Assembly: GCA_030679985.1 (NCBI GenBank)
Contig: JAUXSI010000003.1
Span: 1-38,949 of the forward strand
Direction: 5' to 3'
Source of the DNA: Candidatus Moraniibacteriota bacterium
Lineage (GTDB): Bacteria; Patescibacteriota; Minisyncoccia; Moranbacterales; UBA2206
Length of the DNA stretch: 38,949 nt
Shown here: piece after piece, positions 31,657-38,642 of the stretch
Layout of the letters: each line of letters opens with the position of its first letter
Position numbering within the stretch: the first letter of the stretch is position 1
The notes under the pieces: generated by a model
Told to the model about the DNA's origin: nothing
Seen by the model: only the letters and a program-made list of their open reading frames with translations
Databases searched by the model: none
Made by a program: the position numbers and the translations under genes

Positions 31657-31685
31657 AAAAGCACGTCTCTGCAAGACGTGCTTTT
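31657..31685 (+). terminator. Terminator of the PL7 lyase gene
   Basis: AAAAGCACGTCT pairs with AGACGTGCTTTT around CTGCA, 27 nt after the stop. Confidence 0.88.
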
Positions 31686-31725
31686 AGGAAAGTGAAGCGG
31701 ATAGGGTTGGTTCGATTTTCCCACC

Positions 31726-31782
31726 CAACGCAAAAAGTTACCCTGACGGATAACTTTTTTTGACTGAGCGGGTAGGGGGAAT
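31726..31782. repeat. 57-bp direct repeat, copy 1: tRNA-Gly 3' end plus terminator
   Basis: Identical over 57 bp to 31933-31989. It includes the last about 16 nt of the tRNA-Gly gene and the downstream AAAAAGTTA/TAACTTTTT terminator. The copies are offset by 207 bp, and the DNA between them carries a CCTGCCTGCC palindrome and no gene. Confidence 0.85.
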
Positions 31783-31890
31783 TCCGCGTCGTCCGCGGCG
31801 GACTCCTTGTCCTGGGCAGCGCCAAATCCTCGCTCGCTCGAATTTGTCGACATTCGACTGCGTCGCGGCGACTTGTCTCATTTCTGCCCA

Positions 31891-31910
31891 CCTGCCTGCC
31901 GGTAGGCAGG
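31891..31910. repeat. Dispersed 20-bp palindrome, copy D
   Basis: CCTGCCTGCCGGTAGGCAGG, identical to the copy at 5746-5765. It lies between the two copies of the tRNA-Gly 3'-end repeat. The surrounding 31686-31973 stretch has no credible gene. Confidence 0.8.
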
Positions 31911-31932
31911 TTCGATTCCCCATCCTATCCCT

Positions 31933-31989
31933 CAACGCAAAAAGTTACCCTGACGGATAACTTTTTTTGACTGAGCGGGTAGGGGGAAT
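31933..31989. repeat. 57-bp direct repeat, copy 2: at the intact tRNA-Gly
   Basis: This copy is joined to the complete tRNA-Gly gene; the other (31726-31782) has only its 3' end. The AAAAAGTTA/TAACTTTTTTT dyad within should terminate tRNA transcription on the minus strand. Confidence 0.85.
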
Positions 31990-32045
31990 CGAACCCCCCT
32001 CCTCAGCTTGGAAGGCTGATATAATAGCCACTATACGACACCCGC
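31974..32045 (-). tRNA. tRNA-Gly(TCC)
   Basis: Minus-strand tRNA with acceptor GCGGGTG pairing to TACCCGC (one G-U), anticodon stem TCAGC/GCTGA and loop CTTCCAA, giving TCC for GGA. T loop TTCGATT is present. CCA is not encoded (CAG follows), so CCA must be added. Confidence 0.93.
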
Positions 32046-32067
32046 TGGATTTTTTAATAACATAGGT

Positions 32068-32096
32068 ATTGTATAATCAATTTCGGCAAAAGTCAA
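32068..32096 (-). promoter_or_regulatory. Promoter of tRNA-Gly
   Basis: Minus-strand TTGACT (32091-32096), 17-nt spacer, TACAAT (32068-32073). Confidence 0.7.
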
Positions 32097-32099
32097 TCG

Positions 32100-32128
32100 T
32101 TGACCAGAAACGGATAAAAAGGTAAATT
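32100..32128 (+). promoter_or_regulatory. Sigma70-like promoter of the NtrC-type activator gene
   Basis: TTGACC (32100-32105), 17-nt spacer, TAAATT (32123-32128), back to back with the tRNA-Gly promoter. Confidence 0.5.
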
Positions 32129-32185
32129 TAGCAATGATAGTATGAATGATAGCACATTAAAATTTAAATATGGAGGTATAGTAGC

Positions 32186-33181
32186 GTGAATATAAACGAA
32201 CAAAATGAGACAGGACTAAGAGTTTTGCCAGGTTATGACAATCACGGGCTGGTCGGGAGTTATTTCCGCCGGTCCATCCTGCCGGACTTAAAAATGTTGG
32301 CGCCGGCTGATATTACGGTGCTGATACAAGGCGAGCCGGGGACAGGTAAAGAGCTGGTTGCCGAGAACCTGCACAGACTAAGTGGACGGACGGGTGGCTT
32401 CGTGGTATTCAACTGCAGCGCCATTCCGGAAAGTCTTTTTGAAAGCGAGCTGTTCGGGCATATGAAAGGAGCTTTCACTGGAGCGACGGCGAATGTCGAA
32501 GGCAAAGTAAAAATGGCACAAGACGGAACTTTGTTTTTTGATGAAGTTGGAGATTTGCCGCTTCTATTGCAACCTAAGCTTCTTCGTTTGATCCAGAATG
32601 GGGAGGCGCCGAAGGTCGGCGCGATGACTACTAGGAGAATAAAGACACGGGTGGTGTCAGCCACCAATAAAAATCTCAAGGAGCTTGTCGATGCGAAGTT
32701 GTTCCGGCAAGATCTTTATGATCGGCTAGCGGGAAACACCATCGAGATTGTCCCATTGCGGGAGCGTCTATATGACTTACCCGTATTGATCGATCACTTC
32801 ATAGATTGTTTTTGTGCCGCATACGGCAAAAACAAGGGGGATATGGCAGGGATAGCCAGCAGTCTTTTGGCGCAAGGAGCCGAACATTATTCCTGGCCAG
32901 GCAATGTCCGCGAACTGCGCAATTTCATCGAGAATTGTGTAATTTTCGGCAGAAACGTCCGTATTCCTAATGATGACAGTATCATTATGGATAACATTGC
33001 CGCATCCTCCGAAAAACGTGAAGATTTCTCGGTGAAGTCGTTGGATTTCTACCTGGAAACCGCCCGTTTGCAAAATTATCTGCTGCACAGAGTACTTGAA
33101 GAAACCGGCGGAAACAAGCGCCGGTCCGCGGACATTCTGGGTATTACGGAAGCCACCTTATATAGGTGGCTTAAAGGATAG
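32186..33181 (+). CDS. NtrC-type sigma54 activator without sensor domain
   Basis: 331 residues from a GTG at 32186 with TGGAGGT 8 nt upstream. The AAA+ domain (about 20-250) has Walker A GEPGTGKE (49-56), the sigma54-contacting loop GAFTGA (95-100), Walker B LFFDE (116-120), FRQDLYDRL (173-181) and WPGNVREL (237-244). A Fis-type HTH closes the protein (about 298-330, NKRRSADILGITEATLYRWL). There is no receiver, PAS or GAF domain, so control must come from elsewhere, as in PspF. An intact GAFTGA implies a sigma54 partner, which most CPR genomes are thought to lack. It is flanked by tRNA genes and ends at a terminator. Confidence 0.9.
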   Translation: MNINEQNETGLRVLPGYDNHGLVGSYFRRSILPDLKMLAPADITVLIQGEPGTGKELVAENLHRLSGRTGGFVVFNCSAIPESLFESELFGHMKGAFTGATANVEGKVKMAQDGTLFFDEVGDLPLLLQPKLLRLIQNGEAPKVGAMTTRRIKTRVVSATNKNLKELVDAKLFRQDLYDRLAGNTIEIVPLRERLYDLPVLIDHFIDCFCAAYGKNKGDMAGIASSLLAQGAEHYSWPGNVRELRNFIENCVIFGRNVRIPNDDSIIMDNIAASSEKREDFSVKSLDFYLETARLQNYLLHRVLEETGGNKRRSADILGITEATLYRWLKG

Positions 33182-33196
33182 GAGAGACAGTATGGC

Positions 33197-33234
33197 AAAA
33201 ATGCCACCCCCGCATAGACGGAGGTGGCATTTTT
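33197..33234 (+). terminator. Terminator of the NtrC-type gene
   Basis: AAAAATGCCACC pairs with GGTGGCATTTTT around CCCGCATAGACGGA, 16 nt after the stop; it also faces the end of tRNA-Pro. Confidence 0.85.
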
Positions 33235-33240
33235 AAATTG

Positions 33241-33311
33241 TCGGGGTGCAGAGACTCGAACTCTGACTACTTGGTCCCAAACCAAGCGCGCTACCATTAC
33301 ACAACACCCCG
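33241..33311 (-). tRNA. tRNA-Pro(TGG)
   Basis: Minus-strand tRNA with acceptor CGGGGTG/CACCCCG, anticodon stem CTTGG/CCAAG and loop TTTGGGA, giving TGG for CCA codons. T loop TTCGAGT is present. The 3' CCA is not encoded. Confidence 0.92.
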
Positions 33312-33325
33312 CAGGCTACCTGTAA

Positions 33326-33354
33326 ATAGTATATCCTTATGGGCATTTAGTCAA
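33326..33354 (-). promoter_or_regulatory. Promoter of tRNA-Pro
   Basis: Minus-strand TTGACT (33349-33354), 17-nt spacer, TACTAT (33326-33331). Confidence 0.65.
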
Positions 33355-33409
33355 TATCGGGTGGAAATGAGATAATATGTCCGTTGGATTGTATTTTATA
33401 TACAGAGGT

Positions 33410-34630
33410 ATGGAAAATTATTTCAATAATCGAAAGAGATCTTTTTTGATGCGGGCTAATGTCCCATTTAGCGCCGCGGTTTTAATTATGCTCGCTTTGT
33501 CAGGCGGCGTGTTGTATTTGTTGGATAGTGGCCTGGATGGGATAACTGAACAAACGGCTTATACGGGCGTTTTTGTTAATCGCACTGATGCTAGCGCGGT
33601 TCCGATCCGGGAAGATAATATAGTCCGGCATTTTTCTCCTGGGCCGATTTCAATGGCGCTGGTAAAGAGCAATGGTTGTGTCGCGGATGGTTTTTTGTCC
33701 GGTTACGGCGGCCGGACCGGAGAGGCGGTCAAGATGATTAATCGGTCGAAATGCGTCTATCTCCACCGCGCGTTGGAAACATGGCTCAAGCCACCGAATT
33801 TCGAGAAGGCGTTCGGTATCATGGAAGAAGTCGAAAAAAGGCCGATCATATACGGGATGTTCTTAGCTGAAGCGATTTCAATGCGGAAAGAATATGATGA
33901 CCCGATCCTGGACCAGGAGCACCGCTTCGACCAGATGTGCCGGGAAGGTACCAAGGGGCGTTGGGGCGACGAAACTTGCATTCCAAGTATCCAGAACGTC
34001 GAATATCGACGCTATTTGAAAGCGGTGACGCGCCGAGCGATGGATCTGGGCATCCAGAGTTTCATGTTCGGACAAATCCAATTGCAAGACGAGCATCCTA
34101 ACTTTGAAGAAACCGAAATAAAAAAGGTTCTGGATGATATGCGGAGCTATGCCAAGGAAAGGGATATGGAAATCATTATCGGAGCACAGACGGATGATGT
34201 CACTGATGAAAAATATCTCAAGCTTTTCGATTACATAGAGGGCGGGGTTGGAATTGATAATTTGGGCAACGTGGAAGATCAACCTTGCTTCAGCGGGCAC
34301 TCGAGCTGCTGGGCGTTGTTGTGGGATAAAAAATACAGCTCCAAAGCGAACAATGTCCTTTTGCATCTCGATTGGAGCGGATTCACTTGGGATGATATGG
34401 GGGTTTTCGCGCGGATGCCGCAAGAAAGGAGGATTAAGACCCTGGACAGTCTGTATAAGAAGTTCACTTCGCAGAAGATGGGGTTTATGATGCCGTTTTT
34501 GGCGGTGCTGAACAAGGAAAATAACGGCTGTTACGGCCCGAATAAAAATTTTTATTCCCCAAGCGATAAATTCAAATGCAAGGATGAAGGATATATAAAC
34601 GAAATTATGAAAGATGTCGTGGTGCGCTAA
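33410..34630 (+). CDS. Membrane-anchored protein of unknown family, possible TIM-barrel fold
   Basis: About 406 residues from the ATG at 33410. The frame opens at 33377, but that ATG overlaps a likely -10 (TAATAT, 33373-33378); an ATG at 33449 is also possible. A basic N-terminus (NNRKRSF) and hydrophobic helix (VPFSAAVLIMLALSGGVLYL) anchor it. The outer part alternates strands and helices: RPIIYGMFLAEAIS, IQSFMFGQIQL, MEIIIGAQT, YIEGGVGI, NVLLHLDWSG and MGFMMPFLAVL, which resembles a glycosidase-like TIM barrel. Acidic residues at strand ends (AEA, HLDW) could be catalytic. No family is recognised. It may act on surface polysaccharide near the polyuronate locus. Confidence 0.65.
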   Translation: MENYFNNRKRSFLMRANVPFSAAVLIMLALSGGVLYLLDSGLDGITEQTAYTGVFVNRTDASAVPIREDNIVRHFSPGPISMALVKSNGCVADGFLSGYGGRTGEAVKMINRSKCVYLHRALETWLKPPNFEKAFGIMEEVEKRPIIYGMFLAEAISMRKEYDDPILDQEHRFDQMCREGTKGRWGDETCIPSIQNVEYRRYLKAVTRRAMDLGIQSFMFGQIQLQDEHPNFEETEIKKVLDDMRSYAKERDMEIIIGAQTDDVTDEKYLKLFDYIEGGVGIDNLGNVEDQPCFSGHSSCWALLWDKKYSSKANNVLLHLDWSGFTWDDMGVFARMPQERRIKTLDSLYKKFTSQKMGFMMPFLAVLNKENNGCYGPNKNFYSPSDKFKCKDEGYINEIMKDVVVR

Positions 34631-34693
34631 AGCGTTTCTTTTCGCACAAAGGCGATTCGGTCTCGGGTAAGGATTATTTTTCCATCCGGTCGG

Positions 34694-34705
34694 ATATGTT
34701 AGTAT
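34694..34705 (+). promoter_or_regulatory. Extended -10 before the amidase gene
   Basis: TGT plus TAGTAT (34700-34705) ends 6 nt before the ATG at 34712, which would give an almost leaderless transcript. Confidence 0.4.
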
Positions 34706-34711
34706 GAAAAT

Positions 34712-35461
34712 ATGAAAATTCGGATGATAAAAATTTTAATAGGCATCTTTTTGGTCGGCGGCGTGTTTTTTGCCGCTTTGTTTTATGGCGGATTTTCCGA
34801 TCCGGATAAGACGACGATCGATCTGGAAGATAAATCGGATGCGGTAGCCGATGAAGTGGCTGGGACAGGCGAGGTTGCCAAGTCGGAAGAAGTTCCGGCA
34901 GAAGCACCGGCAGACGTGCTACCGGAAAGTCCGATAACGGCCGCGCTTCCGGAAAAAAAAGATCCGATTGCCAAGGAAGCACCGGCTAAAAAAACCGGCG
35001 CACTCAAAATTGTCGATAAGTTGGTGGATTTCGGCTATGAGAAGGCTTCTAAAAGAAATATCGATACGATTATCATCCATTCTTCATATGACGCCCTGGG
35101 AAGCGATCCTTTCAGCGTCAGCGGCATAATCAAGGAATATGAAGCCTACGGCGTTTCAGCCCACTACCTGATCGCCAGGGATGGCGTGGCATATCGGTTG
35201 GTGGAAGACCGGAACATTGCCTATCATGCCGGAGTCAGCCAGGTTCCGGACGGCCGGACAGGCGTGAACGGTTTTTCTATCGGTATTGAACTGATAAACA
35301 CGAAGAAAGATGAATTTACGGAGGCCCAATATGCGGCGCTCCAAAAATTGATCGATCGGATAAAAAGTGAACATAAGATAAAATATGTCCTGGGGCATAA
35401 CCAGATCGCGCCTGGCCGAAAAGACGATCCGTGGAATTTTGATTGGGATGAGCTGGATTAG
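34712..35461 (+). CDS. Membrane-anchored N-acetylmuramoyl-L-alanine amidase (amidase_2)
   Basis: 249 residues. An N-terminal anchor (about 6-27) and an acidic/Ala/Pro spacer (about 30-95) hold an amidase_2 domain (about 100-249). H123 (IIIHSS), H229 (LGHNQIAPGRKDDP) and D239 are the likely zinc ligands; H172 (YHAG) and E193 (GIEL) complete the fold. It should cleave the amide bond between N-acetylmuramic acid and the stem peptide, outside the membrane. No SD is seen; a -10 box sits just upstream. It could act in cell division, cell-wall turnover or attack on a partner cell. Confidence 0.9.
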   Translation: MKIRMIKILIGIFLVGGVFFAALFYGGFSDPDKTTIDLEDKSDAVADEVAGTGEVAKSEEVPAEAPADVLPESPITAALPEKKDPIAKEAPAKKTGALKIVDKLVDFGYEKASKRNIDTIIIHSSYDALGSDPFSVSGIIKEYEAYGVSAHYLIARDGVAYRLVEDRNIAYHAGVSQVPDGRTGVNGFSIGIELINTKKDEFTEAQYAALQKLIDRIKSEHKIKYVLGHNQIAPGRKDDPWNFDWDELD

Positions 35462-35577
35462 GGCTTGATAAAAGCCATAAATCGAATCGTGAAATTTTGC
35501 CGATATCGACCCTGTACTATTTTTACGTTTGTTGGTATGATGTATAGCGCTAATTTAAAAATAAATCAAAATACACT

Positions 35578-35970
35578 ATGGAAGTGAAAAATAAATTCGG
35601 GAAAATCTTGACCGGTTTTGCCGGCGCGTCTTTCGTGGCGACTGCCGTGATGGGAATAAAAATCGGAGAGGATAACAAGCGGATCGCGAAGCTCGAAGAA
35701 GATTTGAACGGATATAATTCTTCGATGGCGGAAGTTCTGGATACCCAGAAGCAGATTATCTCCGGGCGGGAGGCTATCCTGGATAATCTGGCCAAAGCGG
35801 CGGCACCGGAGACTACGAAAAAAGTCACAAGTCAAACGGTGGTTCCCGGCAAGACAGTCACACAGAAAGTGCCCGTAGCCACCAAAAGTTCTTCGAAATC
35901 ATCCTCTTCCAAATCAACCAGTTCGTCCTCCTCATCTTCTAAATCAAGTAAGACCACCGGGACTTCATAA
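35578..35970 (+). CDS. Small membrane protein with coiled coil and Ser-rich tail
   Basis: 130 residues. A hydrophobic N-terminal helix (about 10-28, LTGFAGASFVATAVMGIKIG) is followed by a predicted coiled coil (about 30-72, NKRIAKLEEDLNGYN) and a low-complexity tail in which Ser and Lys dominate (about 103-130). No family is recognised. The plan suggests a membrane-tethered, surface-exposed or periplasmic protein. It lies 116 nt after the amidase and 19 nt before the acidic repeat protein, so it may belong to the same unit as the latter. Confidence 0.6.
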   Translation: MEVKNKFGKILTGFAGASFVATAVMGIKIGEDNKRIAKLEEDLNGYNSSMAEVLDTQKQIISGREAILDNLAKAAAPETTKKVTSQTVVPGKTVTQKVPVATKSSSKSSSSKSTSSSSSSSKSSKTTGTS

Positions 35971-35989
35971 ATCCACGAATATATAACAT

Positions 35990-36418
35990 ATGAAAACAAT
36001 AATAGCTAGGATAGGGATGGTCGGACTGCTTTTTTTAGCAGGTTTTGCCTGGGCGGTTTTCCCTCCGAAAGTCCCGCAGGTGCCGGTCCACGTGGCGGTG
36101 GCTGACGATGGCGAAGAGGATGAGGAGCACGAGGAAGATGAGCGCGATGAAGATGAAGAGCATGAGGATGATGATGAATATGAATCGGAAAAAGAGGATC
36201 AGCCGATAGTCGAAGAAGAGGATGAGGTGAAAATAGAATACGAGTTCGTGACGCAGAAATTGCCGGATACGGTCGTGGATACGGTCGTGGAAATTCCGCG
36301 TTATGACAGCGATGGCGACGGGTTGTATGACGATGAGGACCCGCATCCGGACATCAATGAATTCCTGATCGTCAAGGATGATAATTTGAATGGATTAGAT
36401 GATAGGTATGAACGATGA
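35990..36418 (+). CDS. Exported acidic protein with calcium-binding repeat
   Basis: 142 residues. A signal peptide (1-22, ending WA) precedes a very acidic region (about 40-85, almost all Asp, Glu and His), then VTQKLPDTVVDTVVEIPRYD and a thrombospondin-type-3-like calcium motif DSDGDGLYDDEDPHPD near residue 105. It should be exported and bind divalent cations. Its stop overlaps the start of apbE by 11-20 nt, so the two are translationally coupled, and a similar calcium repeat occurs in the reductase-like protein downstream. This ties it to the redox module. Confidence 0.7.
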   Translation: MKTIIARIGMVGLLFLAGFAWAVFPPKVPQVPVHVAVADDGEEDEEHEEDERDEDEEHEDDDEYESEKEDQPIVEEEDEVKIEYEFVTQKLPDTVVDTVVEIPRYDSDGDGLYDDEDPHPDINEFLIVKDDNLNGLDDRYER

Positions 36419-37358
36419 AAAATTTACCAGGATCAATGATGCTTTCCAGTGTATGGGAACCGCTGTCGCGGTGGAAATAACCGTCGCTGACGCAGTCGAT
36501 GCGGCTGGCAAAGCCAGAAAAGCCATCGGGGGCATCAAAGATATTTTTGCGGAAAATGAGAGGATCTTCAGCCGCTTTGATCCGGACAGCGAACTGTCCA
36601 GAATCAATGCCAATATCGGAAAGAGGATGGGCGTGTCGGAGAAAATGTTTGAAGTATTGGAGTTGTGCCTCAAATTTTATGAACTTTCGGAGGGTTATTT
36701 CGATCCCCGGGTTTTAGAAAATTTGGAAAAGATCGGTTATGACAGAGATTTCAGAAGCAATGATTTGAACCGGGACGGCAATCAGGCGATTGAATTGTCG
36801 AAAATCACGGGTGGGCTGGCGGATGATTTGGTCCTGGATCCGGATGGCAATTCCATCATGGTGAAAAAAAGAATCGACACTACCGGCATAGCGAAAGGGT
36901 ATGCGGTCGATGAGGTAGCTAGGTTTTTGGAACAGCAGGGATTTGCGGATTTTATCGTCGATGCCGGAGGGGATATGCAGGCGCGCGGAATCGATGCGGA
37001 TGGTGCGAGGTGGACAGTGGATATTGAAGGTATGGAGGCGGGCAAGCTCAGGCTCAAGCTGGATGACGAGGGTGTCGCCACTTCCGGCATCAGCCGGAAA
37101 AGGTGGATCGTGGGAGATAGGAAATTCCACCATCTGGTGAACCCGAAGGATCCAGAAAATTTCTCCTATGACATCAAGACCGTCACGGTCATCGAGAAAA
37201 AAACCGTTGAAGCTGATGGTCGCGCCAAAGTATTGGTCTTGATGGGCAAAGAGAAAGGAATCGGATTTGCCGACAGAAATAACATCAAGGCTTTGTTTTT
37301 GGACTATCGGGGAAATGTTTATTTGTCAAAAGCGATGAAGGAAAAAATTTTAAATTAG
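36399..37358 (+). CDS. apbE: FAD:protein FMN transferase (ApbE)
   Basis: 319 residues (an ATG at 36408 would give 316). ApbE attaches FMN to Ser/Thr of exported redox proteins with Mg. The family motifs are FQCMGTAVAVEIT at the N-terminus, RIDTTGIAKGYAVDEVARFL, FIVDAGGDMQARG, ATSG and HHLVNPKDP, which bind FAD and metal; VEADGRAKVLVLMG stands where A-D-x-x-A/S-T is usual. No signal peptide or lipobox is seen, which is odd, as most ApbE act outside; the protein may work in the cytosol or be exported otherwise. No FMN acceptor motif (D-x-x-S/T-G-A-T) is found nearby. Confidence 0.9.
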   Translation: MIGMNDEKFTRINDAFQCMGTAVAVEITVADAVDAAGKARKAIGGIKDIFAENERIFSRFDPDSELSRINANIGKRMGVSEKMFEVLELCLKFYELSEGYFDPRVLENLEKIGYDRDFRSNDLNRDGNQAIELSKITGGLADDLVLDPDGNSIMVKKRIDTTGIAKGYAVDEVARFLEQQGFADFIVDAGGDMQARGIDADGARWTVDIEGMEAGKLRLKLDDEGVATSGISRKRWIVGDRKFHHLVNPKDPENFSYDIKTVTVIEKKTVEADGRAKVLVLMGKEKGIGFADRNNIKALFLDYRGNVYLSKAMKEKILN

Positions 37359-37379
37359 ATGTGGTCCATCCTTATTTAA

Positions 37380-38264
37380 TTGGTTAAATGGAATCGATTG
37401 AAAACTGGAAAATTAAAATTCAAGACCGTTGTCCTGGCCGTGGCGCTTTTGGCGATGAGTTTCCCTGCGGGTATCGCTACGGCGGAAAATAATGTGGATT
37501 ATGGCGATCAAGTCGTCATTGATAGCGATTTGGACGGTCTCACGGATCAAGCGGAGGTGCAAATCTACGGCACTGATCCAATTAATCCGGATACCGACGG
37601 CGACGGGATACTTGATGGGGCGGAAGTCGTGCGTGGCACAGATCCGCAAGATGCCGATGATCCGGCCACGGCTTTGGGCGAGAATATCGCCGGCAATTTG
37701 GGAGATGAAACTCCCTGGGCTTGGTATGTCGTCCGCGCGTCCGGGTTCGTAAGTTTCGGATTTTTGTGGATCACTATCTTTTTGGGACTGGCTATCAGGA
37801 ACCCGTGGCTTAAAAAATTTATCGAACCGGCATACAGTTTCGATTTCCATTGCTTTACGGCCGCCGCCGCCGTTTTTTGGACGCTGGTCCATGGCGCGGG
37901 TTTGCTTTTCGATGAGTCGATCGGTTTCGGAATCAAGGACGTGGCGATTCCATATTTTTCCCAAGCCACGATTATCGATACGGACTACCTAGCTCTCGGC
38001 ATCATGGCTTTCTATATGATGGCGATTATGACCGTCACGTCATATCTGCGCCAGCATATAAACCATTGGTTGTGGCGCGTGTTGCATTTCTTGAATCCGT
38101 TGGCGTTTATTTTCGCGGTAATGCACGGATACCAGAATGGTACGGATATGAAAAACGTTTATATCGCCGGCGCCTATTTGGCCTCTTCCGCCGTGCTAGT
38201 GCTGGTTTATCTTTCCAGCCTAGTCGCGGTTATCTGGGGAAAATTCAACAAAAAATCCGCATAA
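37380..38264 (+). CDS. Ferric-reductase-like transmembrane protein with exported calcium repeats
   Basis: 294 residues from a TTG at 37380 (another TTG at 37398). A signal sequence (about 14-35) precedes calcium-type repeats (DSDLDGLTDQAE and DTDGDGILDGAEV, about 48-85), then a membrane domain (about 112-288) with at least five helices. Paired His H157/H171 and H236/H249, spaced 14 and 13 residues, are the bis-haem ligands of ferric-reductase/MsrQ-like domains. It should pass electrons across the membrane. No flavin/NADPH domain is attached. With ApbE just upstream (21 nt), a flavin-linked extracytoplasmic electron path is inferred. Confidence 0.8.
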   Translation: MVKWNRLKTGKLKFKTVVLAVALLAMSFPAGIATAENNVDYGDQVVIDSDLDGLTDQAEVQIYGTDPINPDTDGDGILDGAEVVRGTDPQDADDPATALGENIAGNLGDETPWAWYVVRASGFVSFGFLWITIFLGLAIRNPWLKKFIEPAYSFDFHCFTAAAAVFWTLVHGAGLLFDESIGFGIKDVAIPYFSQATIIDTDYLALGIMAFYMMAIMTVTSYLRQHINHWLWRVLHFLNPLAFIFAVMHGYQNGTDMKNVYIAGAYLASSAVLVLVYLSSLVAVIWGKFNKKSA

Positions 38265-38287
38265 ACCTTCCATATGGACCGCCCAAG

Positions 38288-38316
38288 TTGACACCAAAAT
38301 CGGGCGGTGGTATAAT
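38288..38316 (+). promoter_or_regulatory. Perfect-consensus promoter before the last gene
   Basis: TTGACA (38288-38293), 17-nt spacer, TATAAT (38311-38316). An ACCGCCC/GGGCGGT dyad (about 38279-38309) spans the -35, and could also end transcription of the preceding gene. Confidence 0.8.
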
Positions 38317-38322
38317 TTCCAA

Positions 38323-38642
38323 TATTAAAATCACGCAGAGGTTCCATAGGCGGACATAAAAACTCCGCAAAAAAAATAACCAGGAAGACGCGATCCAATT
38401 CGGGCAAGAAGATGGACGTTTTTTGTATATTGGTAAAATCCGGCAATCCAGGGAAAGTCCCGGGATAAGCGCGGAGTAATCAGGATAAAAAGTTATTTAG
38501 TTGTTTGACAATTTGATCGGAGTTAAAGTATTTGTCAGACAATGGGGTAAAAATTTTGGATGTCGTCCGGATCTCTAAAATTTTTATCCCATTGGGGGAT
38601 CAAAACAAAAAAAGCCTTGCACAAGGGCAAACGGAGGAATGC
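38323..38642 (+). ncRNA. Long structured leader or small RNA region
   Basis: About 320 nt lie between the consensus promoter and the next start codon with no credible frame. Stems seen are GCGGA/TCCGC (38350-38368, followed by A8), TTGACAA/TTTGTCA (about 38505-38537), an 18-bp stem CAATGGGGTAAAAATTTT (38540-38557) with 38577-38594, and GCCTT/AAGGGC (about 38613-38628) just before the SD. It may be a cis-regulatory leader or a separate small RNA. Confidence 0.45.

Noticed and set aside
31412-31891. A 159-codon minus-strand frame across the end of the PL7 gene and the tRNA-Gly repeat.
   Set aside because: It spans the opposite strand of a real gene, a terminator and repeat DNA, and its sequence looks like repeat translation.
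38437-38475. GGGAAAGTCCCGGG resembles the GAGGAAAGUCCGGGC signature of RNase P RNA.
   Set aside because: The matching 3' signature (ACAGAA-GGCG type) and the expected P4 pairing are not found within the following 400 nt, and the stretch ends at a protein gene.
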